Part shown: positions 1 through 4,696 of the stretch, piece by piece
Numbering within the stretch: the stretch's first letter is position 1
How the letters are laid out: each line of letters starts with the position of its first letter
Assembly: GCA_012513125.1 (NCBI GenBank)
Contig: JAAZCS010000375.1
Coordinates: 1 to 5,177, forward strand
Direction: 5' to 3'
DNA from: Treponema sp.
GTDB lineage: Bacteria > Spirochaetota > Spirochaetia > Treponematales > Treponemataceae
Length of the DNA stretch: 5,177 nt
Made by a program: the position numbers and the translations under genes
Notes under the pieces: model-generated
Seen by the model: only the letters and a program-made list of their open reading frames with translations
Databases searched by the model: none
What the model was told of the DNA's origin: nothing

Positions 1-141
1 ACGAACCGACGACCAATCTAGATACAGATCATATCGAATGGGTTGAAAAAAAATTGAAGCGTTGGCAGGGGGCCTTCGTTCTTGTTTCCCATGACCGAGA
101 ATTTTTAGACGCTCTGTGTTCTGTTATTTGGGAACTGGAAG
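1..141. repeat. Terminal overlap, left copy (circular junction)
   Basis: Bases 1-141 are identical to 5037-5177 (offset 5036). Both copies encode the same Vga segment in the same frame, and joining them gives one intact gene. The overlap is therefore best read as the end overlap of a circular contig rather than a biological duplication; the true molecule would be 5,036 bp. Confidence 0.95.
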
Positions 142-1262
142 ATGGTGAAATAACGGAGTACAAGGGCAATTATAGTGATTATCTCAAGCAAAAAGAAGTA
201 GAAAAGCAACAACAACAATCCACATATGAAAAATATGAAAAAGAAAAAAAACAGCTGGAGAAAGCAATCCAACTAAAAGAAGAAAAGGCCCAACGAGCAA
301 CTAAAAAGCCTAAAAATTTATCTGCTTCTGAGAGACGAATAAAGGGATCGAAGCCTTACTTCGCAAAAAAACAGAAAAAACTGCATAAAACTGCAGGTGC
401 TCTTGAAACAAGAGTAGAGAAATTAGAAAAAGTAGAGAAAATAAAAGATCAGCCACCTATTAAAATGGATTTACCAAATGAAAGAAATCTTAAAAATCGT
501 GTGATTATTCGGGTTGAGGATCTAGAAGGACTTGTTCCCAAGCAGTTACTTTGGAAAAAGGCAACTTTTCAAATTTATGGTGGGGACAAACTAGCTATCA
601 TAGGACCCAATGGTAGTGGAAAAACAACTTTAGTTAAAAAAATAATAACTCAAGAAAATGGTGTCACTATTTCTCCGTCTGTTAAGATCGGTTACTTTAG
701 TCAGAATCTAATGACGCTAGATGTAAACAAATCTATTTTAGAGAACGTTCAAAATTCTTCGAAACAAGAAGAATCACTGATTCGAACGGTACTAGCTAGA
801 ATGCATTTCTTTGATGAAGATGTATACAAACCTGTGCATGTGCTAAGCGGTGGTGAAAGAGTAAAAGTTGCACTGACAAAACTATTAGTGAGCGATATCA
901 ATACACTCGTTTTAGATGAACCAACGAATTACTTGGATACGGAAGCACTCAAAGCATTAGAAAACCTCTTGAATGAATATACGGGAAGTATTATTTTTGT
1001 TTCTCATGATCGTACCTTTACCGAAAATATCGCTACTCGAATTTTAGAAATACGTAATAAAAAAATTGAGATATTTGATGGGACGTACCAACAATTCAAA
1101 AATAGATCTACTAAAAAGGAACGGGATTTTCAGCAAGAAGAGCAGTTACTACTAGATACAAAGATATCCGAAGTACTTAGCCGCTTAAGTATGGAACCTT
1201 CCCAAGCTTTGGAAAAAGAATTTCAAAACCTCCTAAAAGAAAAAAGTAAGTTAAAGGAGTAA
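1..1262 (+). CDS. vga: Vga-family ABC-F ribosomal protection protein, 3' part (residues 103-522, gene continues from 4730 across the circular junction)
   Basis: This is the 3' part of an ABC-F protein whose start lies at 4730; bases 1-2 complete Asp103 and Glu104 starts at base 3. ABC-F resistance proteins are soluble ATPases with no membrane segments. They bind the ribosomal E site and dislodge drugs from the peptidyl transferase centre. Full residue numbering: SHD of the first ATPase domain 132-134; lysine-rich charged linker (antibiotic-resistance domain) about 155-240; second Walker A GPNGSGKTT 304-312; signature LSGGE 384-388; Walker B with Asp408-Glu409; SHD 437-439; C-terminal extension after about 455. 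The total of 522 aa equals Vga(A) as I recall it, and the linker stretch KAQRATKKPKNLS is shared with Vga(A). It is clearly diverged from Vga(A), so the exact allele letter is not assigned. Lincosamide/streptogramin A/pleuromutilin resistance is inferred from the family. A terminator follows at 1319-1350. Confidence 0.93.
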   Translation, partial: EPTTNLDTDHIEWVEKKLKRWQGAFVLVSHDREFLDALCSVIWELEDGEITEYKGNYSDYLKQKEVEKQQQQSTYEKYEKEKKQLEKAIQLKEEKAQRATKKPKNLSASERRIKGSKPYFAKKQKKLHKTAGALETRVEKLEKVEKIKDQPPIKMDLPNERNLKNRVIIRVEDLEGLVPKQLLWKKATFQIYGGDKLAIIGPNGSGKTTLVKKIITQENGVTISPSVKIGYFSQNLMTLDVNKSILENVQNSSKQEESLIRTVLARMHFFDEDVYKPVHVLSGGERVKVALTKLLVSDINTLVLDEPTNYLDTEALKALENLLNEYTGSIIFVSHDRTFTENIATRILEIRNKKIEIFDGTYQQFKNRSTKKERDFQQEEQLLLDTKISEVLSRLSMEPSQALEKEFQNLLKEKSKLKE

Positions 1263-1318
1263 GTTATTTTCTATGTACGGTTCGAAGATTAATATAATTT
1301 TTTAAGTATTTAAAGAAG

Positions 1319-1350
1319 CCCCCTGCCAAAAGGCAAAGGGGGATTTTTTT
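1319..1350 (+). terminator. Intrinsic terminator of vga
   Basis: CCCCC (1319-1323) pairs with GGGGG (1338-1342), and TGCC (1324-1327) with GGCA (1332-1335). The loop is AAAA, with an AA bulge at 1336-1337. Seven Ts follow (1344-1350). It lies 57 nt after the vga stop codon and separates vga from the oriT/mob module. Confidence 0.93.
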
Positions 1351-1355
1351 GTTTT

Positions 1356-1400
1356 GCACGAAAAAAACAGGCGGGGATTCTGCCGTTTTTCGTGCCTGTT
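1356..1400. repeat. Overlapping inverted repeats upstream of oriT
   Basis: GCACGAAAAA (1356-1365) is the perfect reverse complement of 1386-1395. AACAGGC (1366-1372) is the perfect reverse complement of 1394-1400. The right arms share 1394-1395, so the two hairpins cannot both form fully. There is no coding evidence here. The position just before oriT suggests a role as accessory relaxase or host-factor site, or as a single-strand structure formed during transfer; this role is inferred. Confidence 0.7.
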
Positions 1401-1409
1401 CACGTCGAA

Positions 1410-1464
1410 CCTTTTCAGCCTAAAGGCGAAAAAAGGGGCAGAGAGGACAGACGGTTTTCAGCCT
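1410..1464. repeat. Stem-loop and direct repeat in the pre-oriT region
   Basis: TTTTCAGCCT occurs twice in the same orientation, at 1412-1421 and 1455-1464 (43-bp period). The first copy is part of an imperfect hairpin: CCTTTT (1410-1415) with AAAAGG (1431-1436), enclosing GCCT (1418-1421) with AGGC (1424-1427). Function is unknown; such repeats flanking oriT can be accessory binding sites. Confidence 0.55.
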
Positions 1465-1470
1465 CGCAGA

Positions 1471-1515
1471 GCGCACACCTTACTCGTAAGGTATAGTGTG
1501 TTATACTTTACATGG
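1471..1515 (+). other. oriT: oriT of the pMV158/MobV type, nic between 1500 and 1501
   Basis: The stretch TAGTGTG/TTATACTTTACATGG (from 1494) matches the pMV158 oriT nick region as I remember it, placing nic between G1500 and T1501. Two nested foldings are visible, as in that family. CACAC (1474-1478) pairs with GTGTG (1496-1500), next to CCTTAC (1478-1483) with GTAAGG (1486-1491). Alternatively GTATA (1491-1495) pairs with TATAC (1502-1506) around nic. It sits 55 bp before a MobV relaxase, the usual arrangement. The relaxase would bind the hairpin and cleave one strand to begin transfer. Confidence 0.92.
1479..1507 (+). promoter_or_regulatory. Probable mob promoter overlapping oriT
   Basis: TATACT (1502-1507) matches the -10 consensus at five of six positions and directly follows nic. 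The -35 candidate 17 nt upstream (CTTACT, 1479-1484) is poor. In pMV158 the relaxase promoter lies at oriT and MobM represses its own gene; the same arrangement here would let the relaxase autoregulate. That is inference from family knowledge. Confidence 0.5.
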
Positions 1516-1554
1516 AAGTTTGTCCGTACAGACCAGAAAAGGAGTGCTTGTTCC

Positions 1555-2784
1555 ATGTCCATGATTGCGGCGAGAATGCAAAAATTGAAAGCGGGAAATT
1601 TAACAGGAATTGGGAATCATAACCAAAGAAAAGGACAGAATCATTCGAATCAGGAAATCGATCCAAACCGCTCCCACTTGAATTTTGAGTTAGTAAATCG
1701 AACGGAACACTATCAAAAAGATATTCAAACATTTATTGATGAAAAAAAAATAAGTACTCGAGCTGTTAGAAGTGACGCCGTTTTGGTAAACGAATGGATT
1801 ATCACAAGTGATCGAACTTTTTTTAATGGGTTAACTGAACAGGAAACGAAAGAGTTTTTTGAAGCTGCGAAAGAGTATTTCTCTGAAAAATTTGGCGAAG
1901 ATAATATCCGATATGCAACGGTTCATGTTGATGAAACTACCCCGCATATGCATATGGGGATTGTTCCCTTTGATTCCGAAGGGAAATTAAGTGCGAAACG
2001 AGTGTTCAATCGTCAAACGTTGCGTGACATTCAAGAGGAATTACCTACTTATTTACAAGAAGCGAAATTTGATATTGAACGAGGACAAAAAGGTTCAGAA
2101 AGAAAAAATTTAACGGTTCCTGAATTTAAAGAGATGAAACGAGAGCAAAAAGAGGTTCAACAAGAAACAGAAAAAATGAGAGAAGAATTTCGAGCGTATG
2201 TTACCGACAGAAAAATAACCGTATCGCTGGACGATATCAAGGCGACAATCGAACGAGAAGAAATAAAAATTCCGAGTGGCGAAAAATTTTTAGGGATAGA
2301 TATTCCTAAAAAAGTGGAACGAGAAACAGGAAACGTGATTCTTTCAAAAAAAGATTTCGATAAAATGCAAGACTTTAATACGTATATCAAGAAAAGTGAA
2401 AGTCGCTTTTTAAATTTGTTAGATACGGATTTGTATCAAGAAAATAAAGCGTTGAAAAAAGAAATAAAAGTACAAAAAAGTACGAATCATACGAATATTG
2501 AGGATTATAATCAGCTGGTTCGGGAATATAATACCTTGTCTGGAGAGAATGACCGCTTAAAGAGCCGTATAAGCGATTTAAAGAAGGAAGTACGAATCAT
2601 ATACAATACTGTCAAAAGTTTCTTAAAAGAGCGTACAAGTGAAATACAAGCGTTTAAGAGCATGTTTAAAGCATTGACAGATGATATTTCCCTTTCTTCT
2701 AAAGATAATCAGCTCGATAGTCAGTTTAAAAAGGAATTTGACAAGGAGCACACCCAAAAAAGAACGCGAGGTCGCTCTCGATAA
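1555..2784 (+). CDS. mob: MobV-family relaxase (mobilization protein)
   Basis: The 409-aa protein nicks oriT and pilots the single strand into a helper conjugation channel. The N-terminus [16 protein letters not shown] strongly resembles pMV158 MobM (MSYMVARMQKMKAGNL). His22 in NHNQR aligns with His22 of MobM, the catalytic histidine that attacks DNA. The RSHLNFEL motif is at 39-46, and the metal-binding [10 protein letters not shown] at 124-133 supplies His124, His131 and His133. Residues from about 185 on are charged and helical with coiled-coil character (about 195-215 and 300-370). ATG 1555 is chosen because AAAAGGAG (1537-1544) lies 10 nt upstream and the start fits MobM; the open frame extends back to 1354 but runs through oriT. 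It is shorter than MobM (494 aa, as recalled), mainly in the variable C-terminus. No other transfer genes are present, so the plasmid would be mobilizable rather than self-transmissible. Confidence 0.95.
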   Translation: MSMIAARMQKLKAGNLTGIGNHNQRKGQNHSNQEIDPNRSHLNFELVNRTEHYQKDIQTFIDEKKISTRAVRSDAVLVNEWIITSDRTFFNGLTEQETKEFFEAAKEYFSEKFGEDNIRYATVHVDETTPHMHMGIVPFDSEGKLSAKRVFNRQTLRDIQEELPTYLQEAKFDIERGQKGSERKNLTVPEFKEMKREQKEVQQETEKMREEFRAYVTDRKITVSLDDIKATIEREEIKIPSGEKFLGIDIPKKVERETGNVILSKKDFDKMQDFNTYIKKSESRFLNLLDTDLYQENKALKKEIKVQKSTNHTNIEDYNQLVREYNTLSGENDRLKSRISDLKKEVRIIYNTVKSFLKERTSEIQAFKSMFKALTDDISLSSKDNQLDSQFKKEFDKEHTQKRTRGRSR

Positions 2785-2810
2785 AAGTTCGTTTTATCGG
2801 ACGAACTTTT
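2783..2810 (+). terminator. Terminator-like hairpin overlapping the mob stop codon
   Basis: AAAAGTTCGT (2783-2792) is perfectly complementary to ACGAACTTTT (2801-2810), with an 8-nt loop. The left arm starts inside the TAA stop of mob (2782-2784). The T run is inside the stem (2807-2810) and is followed by ATT, so it may act in both directions but with uncertain efficiency. Confidence 0.65.
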
Positions 2811-3039
2811 ATTGTGCTTTTGGGTATGTAGGGCTTGCCCTGCACGAACGAAGTGAGCGTTCTCTGTTCTACCTAGCTTATTTATCCAAGATATAGCGTG
2901 TAACCACATCAGTAAAAGAATAGATGGATCCCTTTTCTTTCCTTGCTAACGGAGCGCAGCGACTTCTTTTGATCTATTACAATGCTTTTTAGTTTGCGGA
3001 GCAAAGTTTCCTTTTGTGTTTTGATCTTTTTTAAATTTA
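2811..3039. other. Non-coding spacer with short stem-loops
   Basis: No convincing gene lies here. It holds small imperfect hairpins: GAACG/CGTTC around 2846-2862 and TTTGC-GGA-GCAAA around 2993-3005. TTTTGATCT is repeated at 2967-2975 and 3019-3027, each copy downstream of a GGAGC-containing element (2951-2955 and 2998-3002). Similar short palindromes are common in Gram-positive plasmid spacers. No promoter or RNA gene can be defended. Confidence 0.5.
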
Positions 3040-3070
3040 GAGGCTTGCGAAAGCAAGACCTCCTTTTTTT
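3040..3070 (+). terminator. Strong intrinsic terminator before the replication region
   Basis: GAGG (3040-3043) plus CTTGC (3044-3048) pairs with GCAAG (3053-3057) plus CCTC (3059-3062), with A3058 bulged. The loop is the stable GNRA tetraloop GAAA (3049-3052), and seven Ts follow (3064-3070). It would stop read-through from mob into the iteron origin. Confidence 0.92.
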
Positions 3071-3174
3071 ATATCTTGGGAATCTTTTGGTCCGTTTTTT
3101 TTGTTAATAGACTTTTTAAAAATATAAATTCAATCCAATTAGTGAGCTAAAAAAGAATCTTTTTTTTGCTCCGC

Positions 3175-3215
3175 TGTTTATATATTGTTTAATAAAGATG
3201 TTTAAGTAATGTTTA
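3175..3215. repeat. Four spaced TGTTTA repeats in the AT-rich region
   Basis: TGTTTA occurs at 3175-3180, 3186-3191, 3199-3204 and 3210-3215, with start-to-start spacing of 11, 13 and 11 bp, roughly one helical turn. The repeats lie about 40 bp before the first iteron. They may be unwinding-element repeats; low sequence complexity could also produce them. Confidence 0.5.
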
Positions 3216-3255
3216 GGATTGCTGTAACGTGCATGGTTGAGCCAAAAAAAGACCC

Positions 3256-3312
3256 TCATAAGTATATTTTGGGGCTTCATAAGTATATTTTGGGGCTTCA
3301 TAAGTATATTTT
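3256..3312 (+). repeat. Rep-binding iterons, 21-bp period, two full and one partial copy
   Basis: TCATAAGTATATTTT begins at 3256, 3277 and 3298. The first two copies continue with GGGGCT/GGGGCT-type sequence to complete 21 bp; the third diverges to AAAA after 15 bp. Direct repeats of about 22 bp upstream of rep are the usual initiator binding sites of Rep_3 theta plasmids. One helical repeat is 10.5 bp, so a 21-bp period places Rep on one DNA face. Only about 65 bp separate the last copy from rep. Confidence 0.92.
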
Positions 3313-3340
3313 AAAATGATATTCTTTTAAAGCGTTTGTA

Positions 3341-3349
3341 TGTTATCAT
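3341..3349 (+). promoter_or_regulatory. Probable rep promoter, extended -10
   Basis: TGTTATCAT fits an extended -10 (TGn followed by TATCAT, 3344-3349). The -35 about 17 nt upstream is weak (ATTCTT, 3321-3326), as is tolerated for extended -10 promoters. Transcription would start near 3356, 20 nt before the rep start codon. Confidence 0.55.
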
Positions 3350-3380
3350 AAGAATAATTAATTAGGGGGTATTCTTATGA
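3346..3380. promoter_or_regulatory. rep operator: inverted repeat sharing the iteron core
   Basis: TCATAAGAATA (3346-3356) is the perfect reverse complement of TATTCTTATGA (3370-3380), with a 13-nt spacer. Each half differs from the iteron core TCATAAGTATA by one base. The left half overlaps the -10 and the right half contains the rep start codon. In several iteron plasmids Rep dimers bind such inverted half-iterons to repress rep while monomers bind iterons; that mode is inferred here. Confidence 0.75.
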
Positions 3381-4231
3381 CGGAAGTGGTTAAATATCAT
3401 AACGATTTAAATACCGTAGTTATGCGAAGTTGGAAACCTGTTGAAATGAATATATTCTTTGGTATTATTGCTAAATTGAGGGATAAAGATACTAGGAAGA
3501 TTATTTTTTCAACTGATGAGTTAAGAGAAATGACTGATACTGCTGGTAATAAGAATTTAAAACGCTGGAATAAAGCCATGATTGATGTTTCTCAGAAAGT
3601 AAGTCAATTAAATTATTATTACGAAGATGAAGAACGCTATGTTTTGATGATGTTATTTTCAATGTTTGAAGTTAATAAAAAAGAACAAACTCTAACTATT
3701 CAAGTTTCTGAACATTTTGATTATGTTCTAAATCAATTAAATGCAACTTTTACCTCGTATGAATTAAGAGAGTTCACTGAGTTAAGATCAAGCTATTCTA
3801 AATCAATGTATAGATTACTAAAGCAATGGCGAACAGTTGGTAAGAAAAGGTTCTCAGTTGACGAATTTTCAATACTCTTAGATGTTCCTAAGAGTTACTC
3901 AAAAGGAATGATTGACCGACAGATAATTAATCCAATTACTGAAGAGCTATCTAATTTTTTTAATAATTTGAAAGTTAAAAAAATTAAAGAAAATACTCAG
4001 GGTAATCCAATTACTCACTATGAATTTACTTGGATACCTGAAAAAACAGGTAAATGGATAAATAATAAATACGATAAGAAATCGATTGGTTCAAGTAAAA
4101 CGGTTCGTAAGGAAAAACTTCCAGATTGGGCAAAAGAGGACTATATTCAACCAAAGGAAACCATGATTTCTAAAGAAAAACAGGACGAATTGAACGAACG
4201 ATTAGCTCGAATACACGCTAATAGAAATTAA
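3377..4231 (+). CDS. rep: Rep_3-family replication initiator protein
   Basis: The 284-aa protein is predicted to bind the iterons just upstream and open the origin for theta replication by host enzymes. Family assignment rests on the N-terminal block KYHNDLNTVVMRSWKPVEMN (6-24), the first winged-helix region (about 10-125), and the second one containing SKSMYRLLKQWR (141-152) and the ending ITHYEFTWIPEKTGKW (212-227). Length and layout (iterons, AT-rich DNA, single rep) are typical of Enterococcus/Staphylococcus-type Rep_3 plasmids. The start is ATG 3377, with AGGGGGT (3364-3370) 6 nt upstream; the frame has no better start. The C-terminal tail after about 230 is charged and probably disordered. 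The rolling-circle type is excluded: no HUH or Rep_trans motif is visible. Expression is probably autoregulated through the inverted repeat at 3346-3380. Confidence 0.95.
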   Translation: MTEVVKYHNDLNTVVMRSWKPVEMNIFFGIIAKLRDKDTRKIIFSTDELREMTDTAGNKNLKRWNKAMIDVSQKVSQLNYYYEDEERYVLMMLFSMFEVNKKEQTLTIQVSEHFDYVLNQLNATFTSYELREFTELRSSYSKSMYRLLKQWRTVGKKRFSVDEFSILLDVPKSYSKGMIDRQIINPITEELSNFFNNLKVKKIKENTQGNPITHYEFTWIPEKTGKWINNKYDKKSIGSSKTVRKEKLPDWAKEDYIQPKETMISKEKQDELNERLARIHANRN

Positions 4232-4238
4232 AATCGAT

Positions 4239-4272
4239 ACCTGATTACACTTGTTAAAAGAGGTAATCAGGT
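4239..4272. repeat. Perfect hairpin downstream of rep
   Basis: ACCTGATTAC (4239-4248) is the exact reverse complement of GTAATCAGGT (4263-4272), with a 14-nt loop. It starts 7 nt after the rep stop codon. No T tract follows on the + strand, so it may stabilise the 3' end of rep mRNA rather than terminate it. Confidence 0.7.
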
Positions 4273-4287
4273 GTTGGAGGGTTTAAT

Positions 4288-4316
4288 AAAAAAAGAACCC
4301 TTTGGTTAAAGGGTTC
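4288..4316 (-). terminator. Intrinsic terminator on the minus strand
   Basis: GAACCCTTT (4295-4303) pairs perfectly with AAAGGGTTC (4308-4316) around a 4-nt loop. On the + strand seven As precede it (4288-4294) and no T tract follows. Read on the minus strand the hairpin is followed by seven Us, so it is a proper terminator for leftward transcription. Confidence 0.8.
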
Positions 4317-4387
4317 GGGATACACGATTTTACCCAAATTCATGTATCTTCGTTTTAAAATCAATCCATTAAAAACTTTTAAAAACT
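4288..4387 (-). ncRNA. Candidate minus-strand small RNA of about 100 nt
   Basis: A leftward terminator exists at 4288-4316 although no minus-strand gene is visible to its right. A perfect minus-strand TATAAT box lies at 4398-4393, about 100 nt upstream. Between them, 4319-4327 and 4340-4348 form a 9-bp stem with a 12-nt loop. On the minus strand its one non-Watson-Crick pair is a G-U wobble, whereas on the + strand it would be a C-A mismatch, favouring a minus-strand RNA. The loop reads AUUUGGGUAAAA. It has no ORF of note. It does not overlap rep coding sequence or the leader ORF, so if real it would act in trans or have no regulatory role. The 5' end is estimated. Confidence 0.45.
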
Positions 4388-4388
4388 T
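4369..4388. repeat. Two tandem 10-bp repeats, TTAAAAACTT
   Basis: TTAAAAACTT is present at 4369-4378 and directly again at 4379-4388. The A-tracts are one helical turn apart, which can bend DNA. It lies between the small-RNA body and its proposed -10; the vga promoter is a further 40 bp away. Confidence 0.6.
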
Positions 4389-4392
4389 TAAT

Positions 4393-4421
4393 ATTATAAA
4401 CACTAAAAATGGTTAAGACAT
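4393..4421 (-). promoter_or_regulatory. Possible minus-strand promoter for the small RNA
   Basis: On the minus strand a perfect TATAAT (4398-4393) lies 17 nt from ATGTCT (4421-4416), which shares only three positions with TTGACA. Perfect TATAAT boxes arise by chance in AT-rich DNA, so the support comes mainly from the downstream terminator. Confidence 0.4.
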
Positions 4422-4428
4422 GTATATT

Positions 4429-4458
4429 TTGACAAAAACATCTAGTCTATCGTATCCT
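4429..4458 (+). promoter_or_regulatory. vga leader promoter
   Basis: A perfect TTGACA (4429-4434) is followed after 18 nt by TATCCT (4453-4458), which matches four of six -10 positions. Transcription would begin near 4465, giving a leader of about 265 nt before vga and a leader-ORF ribosome binding site just inside the transcript. Confidence 0.75.
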
Positions 4459-4496
4459 TATAGATAATTACTACAACGAGAGGGTGACCCAACTAC

Positions 4497-4508
4497 ATGA
4501 AATACTAA
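4497..4508 (+). CDS. Three-codon leader ORF Met-Lys-Tyr-stop
   Basis: ATG AAA TAC TAA is preceded by AGAGGGTGA (4479-4487), a good match to the anti-Shine-Dalgarno pairing sequence, ending 9 nt before the ATG. The stop codon supplies the first two bases of attenuator arm 1. Lincosamides, pleuromutilins and streptogramin A block the peptidyl transferase centre at or just after initiation, so a 3-codon ORF is long enough to trap a drug-bound ribosome. A ribosome with this ATG in its P site should cover to about 4512, masking much of arm 1. I recall a similarly tiny ORF in the leader of Listeria lmo0919, but cannot verify the match. Translation itself is inferred. Confidence 0.75.
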   Translation: MKY

Positions 4509-4545
4509 TCCTATTGACGAAACCAAACAATGAAGGCTTTACAGT

Positions 4546-4565
4546 AGCAAAATTTTGCTTTTTTT
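4546..4565 (+). terminator. Terminator- or pause-like hairpin within the vga leader
   Basis: AGCAAAATTTTGCT (4546-4559) is a perfect palindrome, followed by a T run to 4565. It is nested in a larger stem, AAGGC plus TACA (4533-4537, 4540-4543) with TGTA plus GCCTT (4565-4568, 4569-4573). It lies in the loop of the 1:2 pairing and may pause RNA polymerase while the leader ORF is read. The stem is AT-rich, so termination is uncertain. Confidence 0.5.
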
Positions 4566-4618
4566 GTAGCCTTTTATTGTCTATTTTCAGAATAGGATTT
4601 GATTTCTATATTTGGCAC

Positions 4619-4641
4619 AAAGAGATAATGGTCTCTTTTTT
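4619..4641 (+). terminator. Second terminator-like hairpin in the vga leader
   Basis: AAAGAGA (4619-4625) pairs perfectly with TCTCTTT (4632-4638) around TAATGG, and Ts run to 4641. It would sit in the loop of the 2:3 antiterminator, so it could remain folded when vga is on. It is weaker than the hairpin at 4660-4692 and could be a pause site. Confidence 0.5.
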
Positions 4642-4659
4642 GTACCCCTATATGGCTTT

Positions 4660-4696
4660 ATATCCCCTATTCTGAAAACAAGTAGGGGATATTTTT
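4660..4696 (+). terminator. Attenuator terminator before vga
   Basis: ATATCCCCTA (4660-4669) pairs perfectly with TAGGGGATAT (4683-4692); the loop is 13 nt and five Ts (4692-4696) overlap and follow the stem. It lies 33 nt before the vga start codon, so it can only act on the vga transcript. Its left arm and loop are the segment captured by the antiterminator. Confidence 0.88.

Larger units (their letters stand above)
3071..3345. other. ori: Probable theta replication origin (AT-rich segment plus iterons)
   Basis: This gene-free stretch is very AT-rich (especially 3100-3215), carries four copies of TGTTTA, and ends in 21-bp iterons directly upstream of a Rep_3 gene. Rep_3 plasmids typically place iterons and an AT-rich unwinding region immediately before rep. 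The exact melting site is inferred. Confidence 0.75.

Noticed and set aside
54..1262. A 402-aa protein starting at TTG 54
   Set aside because: The frame is open to base 1 and continues from 4730 through the circular junction; TTG 54 is Leu121 of the full protein and lies inside the first ATPase domain.
1354..1554. N-terminal extension of the relaxase from TTG 1354
   Set aside because: It would run through oriT and hairpins, has no ribosome binding site, and MobM homology begins exactly at 1555.
1508..1732. Minus-strand ORF opposite the start of mob
   Set aside because: Shadow of the relaxase coding strand; no independent signals. The same applies to minus-strand frames at 2157-2390 and 3397-3579.
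2882..2890. Possible DnaA box TTATCCAAG
   Set aside because: It matches the consensus TTATCCACA at only seven of nine positions, is single, and lies nearly 370 bp from the iterons beyond a terminator.
2681..2909. Short overlapping ORFs at the mob 3' end on both strands
   Set aside because: They overlap mob out of frame and run through its terminator hairpin, with no ribosome binding site or recognisable domain.
3145..3170. Hairpin AGC/GCT with A and T runs as a terminator
   Set aside because: There is no T tract after the stem on either strand, and the pairing is nearly all A-T in an AT-rich origin region.
3116..3301. Minus-strand 61-aa ORF
   Set aside because: Its repeated MKPQNIL peptide is simply the translation of the DNA iterons; no ribosome binding site or family resemblance.
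3071..4231. Rolling-circle replication, suggested by the pMV158-like oriT
   Set aside because: The initiator is Rep_3 with iterons, a theta system; only the mobilization module is pMV158-like.
4484..4675. 63-aa GTG-start ORF across the vga leader
   Set aside because: It has no ribosome binding site upstream of the GTG (the GTG is itself part of the SD for MKY). Its sequence is fully explained by the attenuator arms, and it ends inside the terminator.
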